A stretch of 33,307 nt of DNA from Acidobacteriota bacterium (GCA_016789605.1 JAEUQO010000214.1:1-33307); one strand, 5' to 3'; positions 1 to 9,940 are shown, numbered from the stretch's first letter. Program-made: numbers and translations. The notes: generated by a model from the letters alone, not told the origin.

Positions 1-1
1 A

Positions 2-214
2 GGCCGCGAAGGTCAATATCGCGTGCGGCTGATGAAAAACTATCCGAATGCCAAAGGTTGGAATGCCGATTGTGCCTATCCCGGCGTTGAAGTGTTGCGC
101 GATGGCACGTTGGTGACGACGACGTACGGACATTGGCAAGAGGCACAGCCGCCATATGTCGTCAGTGTGAGGTTCAAGTTGGCGGAACTGGACGCAAAGG
201 CGAAACCACGGTAG
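2..214 (+). CDS. C-terminal end of a sialidase-like (BNR-type) protein, partial
   Basis: Open reading frame entering from the left edge and ending at a TAG; only the last 70 residues are visible. The stretch with D-C-A-Y-P-G followed by L-R-D-G-T and T-T-T-Y-G-H-W, then a terminal S-V-R-F-K-L-x-E-L-D, matches my memory of the C-terminal end of exo-alpha-sialidase/BNR-repeat proteins of Planctomycetes, Verrucomicrobia and Acidobacteria. The D-G-T segment fits the last propeller blade. The catalytic part lies outside the window, so substrate cannot be judged. The gene converges on the minus-strand group that follows, with only 3 bases between the two stop codons. An internal ATG at 32 would give a shorter ORF but is not needed, because the frame is open to base 2. 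Confidence 0.6.
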   Translation, partial: GREGQYRVRLMKNYPNAKGWNADCAYPGVEVLRDGTLVTTTYGHWQEAQPPYVVSVRFKLAELDAKAKPR

Positions 215-217
215 CTG

Positions 218-538
218 TCATTTGGTTGGCATCTGCGCGACAAACCACGTGATGATGAAAATGAAGGCCACTGCCAGCGCTGTCAGCACCATGACGAGGG
301 TGCTGGGCCACCAGTGATCGTGATGTCGTTCGCCTGCTTCAGCCAGCGCAGTCGGGACACGCAGTTGGTTGTTGTTTAAGCGCAGAACGCCTTCGTTGTT
401 GACAGGTGGCGTGGCGTCATTGGCTGCGGCTGGACCAACCTGCGGCCCGGTGTTTCGCAAACGCGTCGTGCCGCCACGCACAACCTTGCGCAACCGTTTG
501 CGCAATCGTTGCGCCAGTTTTTTCTGTTTTACAGCCAT
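218..538 (-). CDS. Small single-pass membrane protein of unknown function
   Basis: 106 residues. The N-terminal third is strongly basic (K/R rich, about residues 1-30), the middle is Asn/Pro rich and probably disordered, and one hydrophobic helix lies near the C-terminus (about residues 80-101, with [15 protein letters not shown]) followed by a short tail. The arrangement suggests a tail-anchored protein with the basic part inside the cell. Its ATG overlaps the last 10 bases of the corA gene upstream, so translation may be coupled to corA; no good independent ribosome-binding site is visible. I do not recognise a family. The corA coupling is the only clue to function, and it is weak. Confidence 0.6.
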   Translation of the reverse strand: MAVKQKKLAQRLRKRLRKVVRGGTTRLRNTGPQVGPAAANDATPPVNNEGVLRLNNNQLRVPTALAEAGERHHDHWWPSTLVMVLTALAVAFIFIITWFVAQMPTK

Positions 539-1497
539 TTGATTTTGCGGAAGTAAAAGTAAAGCGCCAGCGCGACCACCAGCATCGCCACCAGCGCGCC
601 TGTGTAACCGTATCGCCAGCCCAGTTCAGGCATGAAGCTGAAATTCATGCCATAAATGCCTGCAATCAATGTGACGGACATCAGGATGGTCGAAATCGAA
701 GTCAGCGTCTTCATCACGACATTCATGCGGTTGCCCGACACCGACAGATAGGCGTCCATCGTGGCAGCGATCAAATCGCGCAGCGTATCAATCATGTCGG
801 CGACGCGAATGAGATGGTCATAAACGTCCTGAAAGTAGACCATCGTTTCACGCGAAAAGATCGGTTGTTCGCGCCGCAACAACGTATTGAACACATCGCG
901 TAACGGCACAACGGCCCGTCGCAAAAAGAGCAACTGCTTTTTGATCTGAAAAATTTCCTGCAGCGCATCGGGCTGAAAATCTTCGAAAATCTTTTCCTCC
1001 AACTCCTCGATGCGATCAGACAATTTATCGAGCAAAGGCATGTAATTGTCTACGATGGAATCTACCAGCAGATACGTGATCAGCCCCGTGCGTCGCTCGG
1101 CCAGATCCGTCCAGCCACGCCACAGCCGCTCAGCGGTTTCAAGCGCGCGAATCGGCTGGCTGTGCACGGTGACCAGATAGTTTTCCCCCAGAAAGATGTT
1201 CAGCTCGCGCAATTCCAGGCCGTTTTCCGCATCGAGTTCCGCTTCATACAACACCATGAAGTAATAGCCTTGATACTCGTCAATCTTGGGCCGCTGATGG
1301 CCGTGCTTGCAATCTTCGATGGCGAGCGGGTGGAAATTGAATTCGCGCGCCAGATCGTCGAAGTCCTTGCCGTCAGGATTTGGCACATTGACCCAGACGA
1401 CATTGCCCGGCCGATTGCAAAACTGATTGATGAGATTGGGATCGTCAGAATGCGTGAAGGATTTGTTATGGCGTTCGAGAACCAGCGTCTTGATCAT
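529..1497 (-). CDS. corA: CorA family magnesium/cobalt transporter
   Basis: 322 residues, the usual CorA length. CorA forms a homopentameric inner-membrane channel for Mg2+ (also Co2+/Ni2+), with a large cytoplasmic N-terminal funnel and two C-terminal membrane helices. The signature G-M-N is at residues 283-285, at the end of the first helix (about 264-282), inside I-Y-G-M-N-F. The second helix is about 298-316, followed by the basic tail F-R-K-I-K-W-L. The N-terminal domain has the family pattern around residues 57-75 (H-P-L-A-I-E-D, then Q-R-P-K-I-D) and a long helical region at 150-250. The ATG at 1497 gives a full-length protein. The downstream small membrane protein overlaps it by 10 bases. 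Confidence 0.95.
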   Translation of the reverse strand: MIKTLVLERHNKSFTHSDDPNLINQFCNRPGNVVWVNVPNPDGKDFDDLAREFNFHPLAIEDCKHGHQRPKIDEYQGYYFMVLYEAELDAENGLELRELNIFLGENYLVTVHSQPIRALETAERLWRGWTDLAERRTGLITYLLVDSIVDNYMPLLDKLSDRIEELEEKIFEDFQPDALQEIFQIKKQLLFLRRAVVPLRDVFNTLLRREQPIFSRETMVYFQDVYDHLIRVADMIDTLRDLIAATMDAYLSVSGNRMNVVMKTLTSISTILMSVTLIAGIYGMNFSFMPELGWRYGYTGALVAMLVVALALYFYFRKIKWL

Positions 1498-1586
1498 GGG
1501 CGGCAGCGAAGTGTCAGAGGCCGGTGGTCAGGCGGGCAATCACCGCAAGGCGCAGTGCATTGCAGTGACTGCCCGCGTTTCACCGG

Positions 1587-2093
1587 CTATTCGTTGGAAG
1601 AGTTGATGATTTTGCCGCCTCCCAGCAGGGCATCCAGCGCACGCACGCGCACCTTGCGCACATCGCTGAATTTAACCAACGCGGCATCGCGATATTCATA
1701 GGGCAATTCGCGTTGAACCGTTTCCATGGTGCGCGTCTGTTTGAAGATGATCTGTTCGAGTTTTTTGAAACAGTGATTGCGGTCTTTGTTCTGGTTGGCA
1801 GGCAACTGGCGCGTATAGGCGTCAGCATAGAGCACCAGGGCCGTATAGACGTCCACATCTTGTGCGGCGGCTTGATAGTGATGTTCCTGGGTGTTTTTCA
1901 GGGCGCTGGTCAAGCGGGTGACCGCCAGGCGCAAGGCTGTTTCGACATGCGGTTTGGCGTTACGCTCGCGCAACATGGCTTGGGCTTCCGTCTCGCTCAA
2001 TTGACCCGGCAATTTCAGTTCGTCGGATTTTTGCATTTGCGCAAATGCCAGCGCGCAATTTAGCAACAACAGCAAGATTGGTTTGCACAACAT
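1587..2093 (-). CDS. Secreted hypothetical protein
   Basis: 168 residues with a clear N-terminal signal peptide (M-L-C-K-P-I-L-L-L-L-L-N-C-A-L-A-F-A, cleavage likely after residue 18). The mature part is mainly helical and charged, with no membrane segment and no motif I know. Two Cys are present, one in the signal and one near residue 108. A purine-rich GGAAAG lies about 8 bases upstream of the ATG at 2093 and supports this start. The gap to corA is 89 bases on the same strand, so the genes may be co-transcribed. Function unknown; a periplasmic location is inferred from the signal peptide. Confidence 0.7.
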   Translation of the reverse strand: MLCKPILLLLLNCALAFAQMQKSDELKLPGQLSETEAQAMLRERNAKPHVETALRLAVTRLTSALKNTQEHHYQAAAQDVDVYTALVLYADAYTRQLPANQNKDRNHCFKKLEQIIFKQTRTMETVQRELPYEYRDAALVKFSDVRKVRVRALDALLGGGKIINSSNE

Positions 2094-2210
2094 AGGTCAC
2101 ATCTTTCCAGCGAATTTGCTGTCGGGGATAGTTTGCGGAAGGGCTATAAAATAACATCACGCTCGGTGTGAAACCAATGCGCGGGGGCCTCGTTGCCGCT
2201 GCCATTCGCC

Positions 2211-2786
2211 TTACTTCCGCGCCTGTTGTTCGGCCCAATCCCCGACCACCGGCAATTTGGTGCTCTTTCCTTGATAGGCTTCATACATCAGCCACACGAT
2301 GCCAGCCAGCCCCAGCAAGCGCAGTCCGCCGTAGAGCATGTTTTCCAGAAACCAGGGCAGAACGATCGAAGCAATGCCAAGCGCAATGTTCAGGATGAAC
2401 AAGGCGACCGTAAAGAAGATGGATTGATAGGCGTGGAAGCGTATGAAGCGATCTTTGTTATAGGGCGCCAGCACCAAAAACAAAATGCCGGTAACAAACA
2501 GCAACGGATAGGTGAGCATCGCGGCCACGTTGCCTTTCAGATCGCTTTGTCCTATCTGCGGTTGATAGGGAACCTGATGCGGCGCTTGATAGGGCATTTG
2601 CGGCGGTGGCGCACCATAGCGTGGTTGGTCCGTAACGCCCGGCGGCGTTTGATACTTCATCGTTGGCGGTTCAACCGGCGGCGTCGCCTGTGTCGGTTGC
2701 GTCGGGGCGATCGGCGTACCGCACTTGTTGCAAAAGCGCGCGTTCTCATTCAGTGCTGCGCCGCAATGCATACAAAATTTGTTCAT
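2211..2786 (-). CDS. Zinc-ribbon protein with DUF4870-like membrane domain
   Basis: 191 residues. The N-terminus is a compact zinc ribbon with C-x2-C pairs at residues 5/8 and 19/22 (F-C-M-H-C-G ... F-C-N-K-C-G). A Pro/Gln-rich linker follows (about 27-80), then a membrane domain of roughly 105 residues of DUF4870 type: L-T-Y-P-L-L-F-V-T-G-I-L-F, then a polar N-K-D-R-F-I-R-F-H-A-Y-Q-S, then two or three more helices. The R-F-H-A-Y-Q-S motif is typical of DUF4870. The ATG at 2786 has GAGGA six bases upstream. Such proteins are common in diderms and their function is unknown. Confidence 0.85.
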   Translation of the reverse strand: MNKFCMHCGAALNENARFCNKCGTPIAPTQPTQATPPVEPPTMKYQTPPGVTDQPRYGAPPPQMPYQAPHQVPYQPQIGQSDLKGNVAAMLTYPLLFVTGILFLVLAPYNKDRFIRFHAYQSIFFTVALFILNIALGIASIVLPWFLENMLYGGLRLLGLAGIVWLMYEAYQGKSTKLPVVGDWAEQQARK

Positions 2787-2879
2787 GGGGTTTCCTCAGC
2801 GTTCAATTCAATGCCACAGCAAAACTGACCAACAACCAGCCACCAAGGTGCGGTAATCGGTTGTTCGGTCTTGCAGATC

Positions 2880-2896
2880 AAACAAAGTGTTTGTTT
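2880..2896. promoter_or_regulatory. Perfect palindrome upstream of the zinc-ribbon/DUF4870 gene
   Basis: AAACAAA-GTG-TTTGTTT: 7-bp perfect arms with a 3-base centre, about 95 bases upstream of the start at 2786, in the 175-base gap behind the large TamB/Omp85 gene. The symmetry and AT-rich arms are compatible with a repressor operator. No promoter boxes could be fixed with confidence, and a palindrome of this size may also be chance. Confidence 0.25.
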
Positions 2897-2961
2897 TGTG
2901 ATGATGAGAGTCAAGCGCACGGGATAGATAATGCATCCCGCTTTGCTTGTAAATGCCAGCG

Positions 2962-5900
2962 TTAGAACGACTGGCCGAACCGGATATGAAACGCTCCGCG
3001 CGGTTGGCGCAAGAAACTGCCGGGCGCAACCTGATACGCAGGCGGATCAAGCAAGAATCCGTAATCCACGCCAATCGGCCCCAGTGGCGTGTTGATGCGC
3101 AAACCCAGACCCACAGTGTTGGTCATGTTGCTGAAACGTATGTCGTGTACGCGGCGAAAGACATTGCCCACATCGTAAAACGGCACCAGTCGCAAACGTT
3201 GGGATAGGGGATAGCGCAATTCAAAATTGAAAATCGCCAGCGCATCGCCGCCGATGGGCACCAACGTCGGCAAGCCGCAGGGCACTGACGGATCGCGGTT
3301 GGGATCAGCGCAACTGCCCGCATCGGTTGCCAGCCCCAGCAACGCCTGTGGGCCTGCGGTTTCAAAGCGGAAGCCGCGCAACGTGGTTGCGCCACCAGAA
3401 AAGAATCGTTCGCTGATGGGCAAACGTTGTTCGCTGTCGCTGATTTGCCCGTCACGGTCGCGGTCTGTGTTGCGGTAATTGGCCGCCAGTCCCACGCGTC
3501 CCGAAAACGCCAGCGTCACGTTGCCGAGCACCGGGGTGAATGGCGAGAACGTGTGATAGGTCTGGTACGTGCCAAAGAATTTGTTGAACGATTCGTTGCC
3601 GCCCAGGAATTTGGCCGCCAGCGAATGGTCGGCGCTGAACAGTTGTCCGCGCGTCGGGTTGAGCACGCTATCGCGCGTGTCGTGTGTCAAACCGGCAGAG
3701 AACGCGCCCAGACGGATCGCGCCTTCGTTGCGTGTGATTTCAGTCGAAGGCAAGCCGCTGACGTTGAGCAAATTGGCTCGCTCAAAGTTGTAACGCAACC
3801 GCACTGACGTGCGATCCGCCAGTTTGCGTTCGGTCTGGATGAAGGCGGCGAAACGTTCCAACCCAAAGGCGCGCGCGTTCGGGTCGTCTTTGGCGACGCC
3901 GTTGTCGAGCACGCGTTGGCGCACGAAAGGGCGCAGGTTTGAGGTGCGGTTATACGAGGTGGAAATCGTCGTCGGCAGGCGCGTGCCGAAAGGCCGCAAA
4001 TCGGTAAACGCCAATTGCGCAAATTGATCACGTCCGCTGGCGCGTAAGCGCAACGTCAGCGAATCAAGCGAACCGCCCAGATTGGTGTTGGCGATTTCCA
4101 TCAACCCGCGTGCGCCGTCGTCGCTGGAATAGCCCAGGCCATACACAAACAACAGCGGTTTGGCTTCTGTCACGTTGAGCTGAACTTTGTGCGCCGCGCC
4201 GTCGCCGCCCGCCAAGGCTTCGGCTTTCACGTTGACTTCGCGAAAGGCGTTGGTTGCATAGAGATTGCGTTGCGTCTGGCGAATTTTGGCGGGCGTCAAA
4301 ATATCGCCCGGCTTGAAGTCAAAATAACGCCGCACCCAGCCTTTGCCGGTTTTGGTTGTGCCATTGATTTCGATTTCGCTGACGACGGCGCGTTCGCCTT
4401 CGCTGACTTGATACACCAACTGCACGCTATCAGCATCGAGTTCGACGATTTGCAATTCGGCGTTGGCTTCCAAAAAACCGAGTTCGGCGTAACGCTGGCG
4501 AATCAATTGTGCGCCGCCGCGTGCGCGTGTGTAAGAGAACGCTTCGCCGGGTTTGATGGGCACGGCGTCGCGCAATTCGCGGGCATCCACGATGGTATTG
4601 CCGCGCACGACGACGTCACCGATATCGGATTGCACGCCTTCTTCGACGGCGAAAATGACGATCAATTCGTCGTTGTCGGGTTTGACGGCCAGACGCGATT
4701 TGACGCGCGCACTGCGAAACCCGATGTCCACCAACTTGCGGCGAATGGTTTCTTCGTCGCTGTTCAATCGCTCACTGCTGGTCAGGCCGCGCACATATCC
4801 GCCGATCAACGGCAGGTCTTTCAAGAAGGGAACACCGCCCACCTGACTGGCCGGTTGCGATTGCAACTCGCCCGCAACGTCTGCAAATTTGAGCACCTGC
4901 GTGCCTTCCAGGCGGATTTCTTTCAGGTCGTACACCGTGTTGGGCGTGATGTCGTAAAAGAGTTGCAGCTTTTCGCCTTCGCAATTTTCGGGCACACAAC
5001 GCGAACTGACTTCGGCAAAAAAGTATCCATGTTCCTGCAGATATTCGCGCAAACGCCGCTCGCCCAAACGCCGCAGCGATTGGCTATACCCTTGCGTCAT
5101 GACCGGCAATAATTCGCGCAATCTGATTTTGCTGAATTTCAAATCCGGCACCGGGCTGACTTCGACCAGGGCTTGCGGCAATTTGGCGCGGGTGATGCGC
5201 GCCAACGCGTCGCGCGGATCGGCATTGGCTGGTGTTGTCTGTTCTGGTTTGAAGCCCAGCGCGAATCGTTGCCGTCCGCGCAATTCGATGGTCAACACAT
5301 TGTCGCGTGTTAGCTGCCGGGCAGAACTGCCGCCTTGCGTGAACGTGGCCAGCGCCGAAAAGCGATTTGACAATGTGTATTCAGCCAACGCCGTTTGGTC
5401 TTGTTCCGTGGCGAGATTGGTCGAATAGCTCAGGTAAAAATCGCGCGACAATTGTTGCCCCACGGTCAGACGCGCCGCCGGGTTGGCGTTGGGGCGAATG
5501 ACCGGATCAATCTGGAACCGGCTCAAACCCAGCAACTGCTCTGTCGGTTTTGAGATCAAGCCCGAAGAGATCAACGACGCTGCTGCGCCTACGCCAGAAA
5601 GCAGCGGGTCTTGTCCTGCCAGCGAACTGCCTTCGGTGCGGCCCGTCGTGATCAGCGAAAGGATTTCCGTGCGCGCCAGTTGCGGTTCGGTCGTCAGCGT
5701 CAATTCGAGTTCGTCAATCTGTCCGACAAAACCGATGTACACGCGATAACCGCTGACTTCGCCTTCGGCGAGCAGGTCGAGCACCGGCGTGGCATTGCCG
5801 CCCGGCGGCAAATCCAGCGCGCCGCGCGTGATTTCATACCGTTGACCGCGAAACCGCACCAAACCGCCGTCGGATTCAATGCGTCCCGTCAGATTCGGAT

Positions 5901-8900
5901 CGTTGAGCGAACCGTTGAGCGTCAACAGCGCAGAGCCTACGGCATTGACCTGTTCGCCGCGCACGATCAACGAATCAGGCGCAGAGATGCGTACTGCCAA
6001 ACTGACCGGAGGGATGGCCAAGCTCTGGGTTCCGCCGCCGCCGAAATCACCGAAACCGTTGGTGCCGTTGCCGCTGCCACCCGCCAGCAAATTGTCCAGA
6101 TCAATGGAGGTGTCATATTCAGCCTGGGGCACGGTCAACGTTCCCGCCAGCGATTGGCCTTGCGGTGTGCCAGTCAGCGTCAGCGAACCGTTTACCGTGG
6201 CGCTCAATTCCTGATAGATGAAATCTACGTTGTCGGCTTTCAATTCATAGCGCCATTCGCTGGGCAGCAATTGCGCCAGTTTGGTTGTGCCGCTGATTTC
6301 GATATTGCCGTCGTTGGCCTTGGCCGTGAATTTTTCCAGCTTGAGCTGATCGTCCGCGAGCGTCAGGCGTCCCGTGCCTGCCGAAAAATAAATAGGAATG
6401 GTGCCGGACGAGAGGCCGAAATTGGTGACGTTTACCTGACCGCTGAGCTTGGGCGCTTCGGCGCTGCCCTGCAATTTGGCATCAATCGTCGCTTTGCCAA
6501 ACAACAGCGTATCGGTGGAAAGCGGCGACATGCGGTCAAAATTGACTGTGCCATTGAGCGCGAAATTCATGGCCGCCGCGTCAGTCAAACCAACGACGCC
6601 GCCGATGTGCACGTCTACGCCCTGCCAAACGACGGGCGTGTCGGGCAGCGTGATTTGTTGGTTGGCAAAGGTGATCGTGACGGGCGCGGTGATTTGCACT
6701 GGCGTTTCAGCCAGCGTCAACGCCAAATCAGTCAGCGTCAGTGTGCCGCGCAATTTGTCGAACGCGGAATTGCCGTTTGGGTCAACGGTTGGGCCAGAGA
6801 GTTGCAGCGTACCGTCCAGGCTTCCGGCCAATGTGTTGCTCAAACCCGGCGCGAAAATTTCGAGCAATGGCGCAACTTTCAAATCATCCAGTTTGCTGCT
6901 CAAGGTGATGGGGCGACCCGGCTGACGCAATTCGATGCTGCCGGTCAACGCTTCGGTGCGGCCTTTGTCGGCTGGATTCAACGTGGCAAGGATGCCCGTC
7001 ACCAGACTGATGTCTAACCGTCCGCCGGGGCTGGTTTTGGCGGCGAGCCTCAATTCGCCTGTGTCACGGCCATTAACCTTGACGTGTTGGCCTTGCGCCA
7101 GAAACGTTAGTTGCAGCGATTCCCAATCCAGGTCGGGTTTTTTGCCCGTCAGAATTTTGCCGGTGACGACCAGATCAGCGTCCGCAGTGCCCTCGATGCG
7201 CGTGTTTTTCAATTCACCATCTTTGGCCAGAGCCTGCGCCAAACTTTCCAGTCCGACCTGATCGGCTTTGCTGTGCAACTGGAACGAATAATCCGCCATC
7301 CGCAACGAACCTTCTGCGGTGATGCGGCTTTGTGGCAATTTGACTTCGAGTTGTTCCAGGCGCGCGGTTTCGCTGTCGAATTTTAACTGCGCTTGCGCCA
7401 GTTCCGCAGGCTGGTCGGCGATGCGGCCTTCCAGCAACGCAATTTGCGCCTGGCCTTTGAGCGCACCGGGCAAGCCGCTCAACTGGGCGTTGCCTGATAC
7501 AACGCCGCTGACAAAATCGTTGACGTCCGGAGCGCCGACTGCGGCGAGAATGGCCTCCAAATCAATTCGCTCAAGCGTGGCGTTGAGCGTGCCGGTTTGG
7601 GCTTTGGGATCGAGCGGCGCGGCCAGTTCAAATTTGGCTGTTCCGCCATTTGACGCGGCCAGCAAACCGTTGCTGACGCGCGCTTCTTGGGGCGACAACC
7701 ATATGTGACCAGAAAGCGCACCGAGCAATGCATCGCGCAACCCGACGGTTGCGGCGCGCAATTCGCCTTCGACGACGGCTTGATCATATTTGCCGGTGAC
7801 GGTGCCTTCGAATTTCAAATCGCCGATCAGTTGCGGTTCGTTTTGTTCGATGAACGGACGCGCGTCGGGAAACGCACGCGCCAGTTGCAGCAATTGTTCG
7901 GCGCGGCTCGACGTGAGCAGAACGCGCAAATCAGATTGTCCGTCAAACGCGAGTTGGCCGTTGGCAATCAATTTGGTGGCATCGGTCGTCAATTGCAGTT
8001 GCTGAAAACTGACTGCGCCGTTTTCGGCGATGACGGCAATATCACCGTTGAGCGGAAAGGCGTCGCTGCTGGGTTGTGCCTGACCCGCGAAATGCACTTT
8101 GGCGTTGCCCCGGATGCTGTTGAGGTTTTTGCCCAACCAGGAAAGCTCGGCTTCGCCGTTGGCTTTGCCGGTGACGGGAACGTCGGTGAATTTCAACAGC
8201 GTCAACACGTCGCTGGTTTGTACGTCGGCAAAACTGGCTTTGAGTTGCATGGCCGCGCCACGCGCCAGCGGCAAGGTGTAATCGGCTTGCGCCGTGCCGC
8301 CAAACAGATTTCCTTTGGCTTCGGTGACGTAAAGCGCCGTGTTGTCAAATTTGGCTTTGGCAGTGAAATCGTTGAGCGCCGCGCCGTTGATGGAACCTTG
8401 CGGCAATCTGGCGGCGGCATTGATTTCGTATTTTGCGCCGTTGACGTCAGCCACCAGTTCAGCCAGCGACAAATTCGACAGCGTGCTTTCAGGCCAGGCG
8501 ACCGTGGCGACATTGGCGGACGGGACGGTAATTTTGGTTTGTGCGTCTTTGAATTCGCCTTTGAGCTGATTAAGCGCGATGTTGTTGATGGTGACAATGT
8601 CTACGGCAAGTGATCCGGCGCGAACTTGCGGCGTGCTGAAACTGCCTTGTGCGCCGTTGCCGGTCAATGCCAGTTGCGGGATTTGCACGTTGCGCAACCG
8701 CACGGTGGTGATTTGCAAATCGTCGGCGTTGACGTTGGCGCTGAGCTGATACTCGGCCAGTTTGCCTTCGACGCGGCCTTTGCTTGCCAGCGCTCCGGTG
8801 AGCGTTTCGCCGGGCAAAAACGTCCGCCCGATTTCTGTCAGGTTGGCGTTGGCTTCGTAAGCAAGGGCATAACGCAGCGCAGCCCAATCGGTCAGTTTGC

Positions 8901-9660
8901 CGTTTGCGTCAAGGTCGCCGAGCGAGGTTTTCAGCGCCAGCGATTCGATATCCGCGCCCGCATCATTGACACGCGCCGCCAGAGAAAGCTCCTTGAGCGC
9001 CGCCTGACGATCCTGATAGCTGACGTTGCCCGAGGTCGTATTCAGCCGAATGTTCATCGCCTGGGCGTTTTGCGGCAACGGCTGCGCTGTGGCTTGCAAC
9101 TGTGTGATATCCGCCGACAGATTGTGTTGGCGGTCTTTGACGTGAATAGCGCCGTTGGCCAGCGACGTGAGCAATTGCGTTGTGTCGAATGTCAGTGCTT
9201 TGGAAGTAGAAGGCGCATTACGCAATCCGTCCAGATTGGTGCGTCCCTGTTCGTCTACTTCATAAAACAGCTCGGCGCCGTCCAGCTCCAGTTTGCTAAA
9301 GACGAGTTCGCGGCTCAATTTGGGCGCGAATGGATCGCGCATATCCCCGGTAATGATTGCGCTTTTCAGGGTTGCGACCAGTTGCCCAGTTTGCTGGTTA
9401 TACACTTTGACATCGCGCAACCGTGCCGTGCGCGAATCCCACGAAATGCCAAATCCGCCCACTTCGCCGCGCAAGCCGAATTCCAACAGCTTGGCTTTGA
9501 TTTGGGCGACAACATATTGGTTGAAGTTTTCCGAGCGCAGGTATTGCCACACGACCAGCCCAGCCAAGGCCAGGAGCAATAACAACGCCGCGCTCAACAA
9601 AAGAAAACGCTTTTGCCAAGAGCGGCGTGGACGAGGTACAGGCGGTGTCGGTTCGGTCAT
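2962..9660 (-). CDS. TamB-like protein fused to a TamA/BamA-like Omp85 barrel
   Basis: 2232 residues from the ATG at 9660; in-frame starts at 9672 and 9774 are possible, but the 9660 start puts the membrane anchor (about residues 16-38, F-L-L-L-S-A-A-L-L-L-L-L-A-L-A-G) close to the N-terminus as in TamB. Residues about 40-1470 are TamB-like: long beta-repeat AsmA/DUF490-type sequence, ending in the conserved TamB C-terminal part (A-R-T-E-I-L-S-L-I-T-T-G near 1337 and Y-L-S-Y-S-T-N-L near 1430). Residues about 1515-1830 are POTRA-like repeats (G-Y-F-x-A-E, L-x-G-T, R-x-G-N-T patterns). Residues about 1832-2232 are an Omp85 barrel with T-L-R-G-F (near 2090), F-Y-D-V-G-N-V, and the terminal G-L-G-L-R-x-N-T-P-L-G-P and D-Y-G motifs, ending in Phe. 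In proteobacteria TamA (outer membrane) and TamB (inner membrane) are separate proteins that cooperate in outer-membrane protein insertion and lipid transport. Here one chain would span both membranes. No frameshift or stop is visible at the join. Confidence 0.9.
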   Translation of the reverse strand: MTEPTPPVPRPRRSWQKRFLLLSAALLLLLALAGLVVWQYLRSENFNQYVVAQIKAKLLEFGLRGEVGGFGISWDSRTARLRDVKVYNQQTGQLVATLKSAIITGDMRDPFAPKLSRELVFSKLELDGAELFYEVDEQGRTNLDGLRNAPSTSKALTFDTTQLLTSLANGAIHVKDRQHNLSADITQLQATAQPLPQNAQAMNIRLNTTSGNVSYQDRQAALKELSLAARVNDAGADIESLALKTSLGDLDANGKLTDWAALRYALAYEANANLTEIGRTFLPGETLTGALASKGRVEGKLAEYQLSANVNADDLQITTVRLRNVQIPQLALTGNGAQGSFSTPQVRAGSLAVDIVTINNIALNQLKGEFKDAQTKITVPSANVATVAWPESTLSNLSLAELVADVNGAKYEINAAARLPQGSINGAALNDFTAKAKFDNTALYVTEAKGNLFGGTAQADYTLPLARGAAMQLKASFADVQTSDVLTLLKFTDVPVTGKANGEAELSWLGKNLNSIRGNAKVHFAGQAQPSSDAFPLNGDIAVIAENGAVSFQQLQLTTDATKLIANGQLAFDGQSDLRVLLTSSRAEQLLQLARAFPDARPFIEQNEPQLIGDLKFEGTVTGKYDQAVVEGELRAATVGLRDALLGALSGHIWLSPQEARVSNGLLAASNGGTAKFELAAPLDPKAQTGTLNATLERIDLEAILAAVGAPDVNDFVSGVVSGNAQLSGLPGALKGQAQIALLEGRIADQPAELAQAQLKFDSETARLEQLEVKLPQSRITAEGSLRMADYSFQLHSKADQVGLESLAQALAKDGELKNTRIEGTADADLVVTGKILTGKKPDLDWESLQLTFLAQGQHVKVNGRDTGELRLAAKTSPGGRLDISLVTGILATLNPADKGRTEALTGSIELRQPGRPITLSSKLDDLKVAPLLEIFAPGLSNTLAGSLDGTLQLSGPTVDPNGNSAFDKLRGTLTLTDLALTLAETPVQITAPVTITFANQQITLPDTPVVWQGVDVHIGGVVGLTDAAAMNFALNGTVNFDRMSPLSTDTLLFGKATIDAKLQGSAEAPKLSGQVNVTNFGLSSGTIPIYFSAGTGRLTLADDQLKLEKFTAKANDGNIEISGTTKLAQLLPSEWRYELKADNVDFIYQELSATVNGSLTLTGTPQGQSLAGTLTVPQAEYDTSIDLDNLLAGGSGNGTNGFGDFGGGGTQSLAIPPVSLAVRISAPDSLIVRGEQVNAVGSALLTLNGSLNDPNLTGRIESDGGLVRFRGQRYEITRGALDLPPGGNATPVLDLLAEGEVSGYRVYIGFVGQIDELELTLTTEPQLARTEILSLITTGRTEGSSLAGQDPLLSGVGAAASLISSGLISKPTEQLLGLSRFQIDPVIRPNANPAARLTVGQQLSRDFYLSYSTNLATEQDQTALAEYTLSNRFSALATFTQGGSSARQLTRDNVLTIELRGRQRFALGFKPEQTTPANADPRDALARITRAKLPQALVEVSPVPDLKFSKIRLRELLPVMTQGYSQSLRRLGERRLREYLQEHGYFFAEVSSRCVPENCEGEKLQLFYDITPNTVYDLKEIRLEGTQVLKFADVAGELQSQPASQVGGVPFLKDLPLIGGYVRGLTSSERLNSDEETIRRKLVDIGFRSARVKSRLAVKPDNDELIVIFAVEEGVQSDIGDVVVRGNTIVDARELRDAVPIKPGEAFSYTRARGGAQLIRQRYAELGFLEANAELQIVELDADSVQLVYQVSEGERAVVSEIEINGTTKTGKGWVRRYFDFKPGDILTPAKIRQTQRNLYATNAFREVNVKAEALAGGDGAAHKVQLNVTEAKPLLFVYGLGYSSDDGARGLMEIANTNLGGSLDSLTLRLRASGRDQFAQLAFTDLRPFGTRLPTTISTSYNRTSNLRPFVRQRVLDNGVAKDDPNARAFGLERFAAFIQTERKLADRTSVRLRYNFERANLLNVSGLPSTEITRNEGAIRLGAFSAGLTHDTRDSVLNPTRGQLFSADHSLAAKFLGGNESFNKFFGTYQTYHTFSPFTPVLGNVTLAFSGRVGLAANYRNTDRDRDGQISDSEQRLPISERFFSGGATTLRGFRFETAGPQALLGLATDAGSCADPNRDPSVPCGLPTLVPIGGDALAIFNFELRYPLSQRLRLVPFYDVGNVFRRVHDIRFSNMTNTVGLGLRINTPLGPIGVDYGFLLDPPAYQVAPGSFLRQPRGAFHIRFGQSF

Positions 9661-9940
9661 CGTTGGATTCATCCGTGCATTGCTAGCGTACTTCTGAGCT
9701 TTAGAGGGGAATGCGCGCCTTATTGTTGACGAAGCGCTGGGCAGGATCAAGCCGGTTCTGATTGGCCAGTGCATCCTGGCGCTTTTCTGTCTTCACCACC
9801 GCGCACGGCGAATTCCTTTTCACGCACAGCCAGAGAAAATCCCTGCGACGATGACTTGCCTTCGGCAGCGTTTCCTGAAATCCTGCCCACGCAAAACACG
9901 CAGAATTTCCCGACAATTATCAGAATCTTCCAGAGTCTTC

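Noticed and set aside
5611..7017. Long plus-strand open frames opposite the TamB/Omp85 gene (up to 468 codons), also at 4189-5112, 7687-8613 and 8626-9582
   Set aside because: They are antisense to a gene with clear domains, are rich in Arg, Gln and Gly as expected for the reverse strand of GC-rich codons, and show no protein-family pattern.
9661..9774. Longer N-terminus for the TamB/Omp85 gene starting at 9774 or 9672
   Set aside because: The extra residues are polar and unlike TamB N-termini, and no good ribosome-binding site supports them. The 9672 start remains possible but makes little difference.
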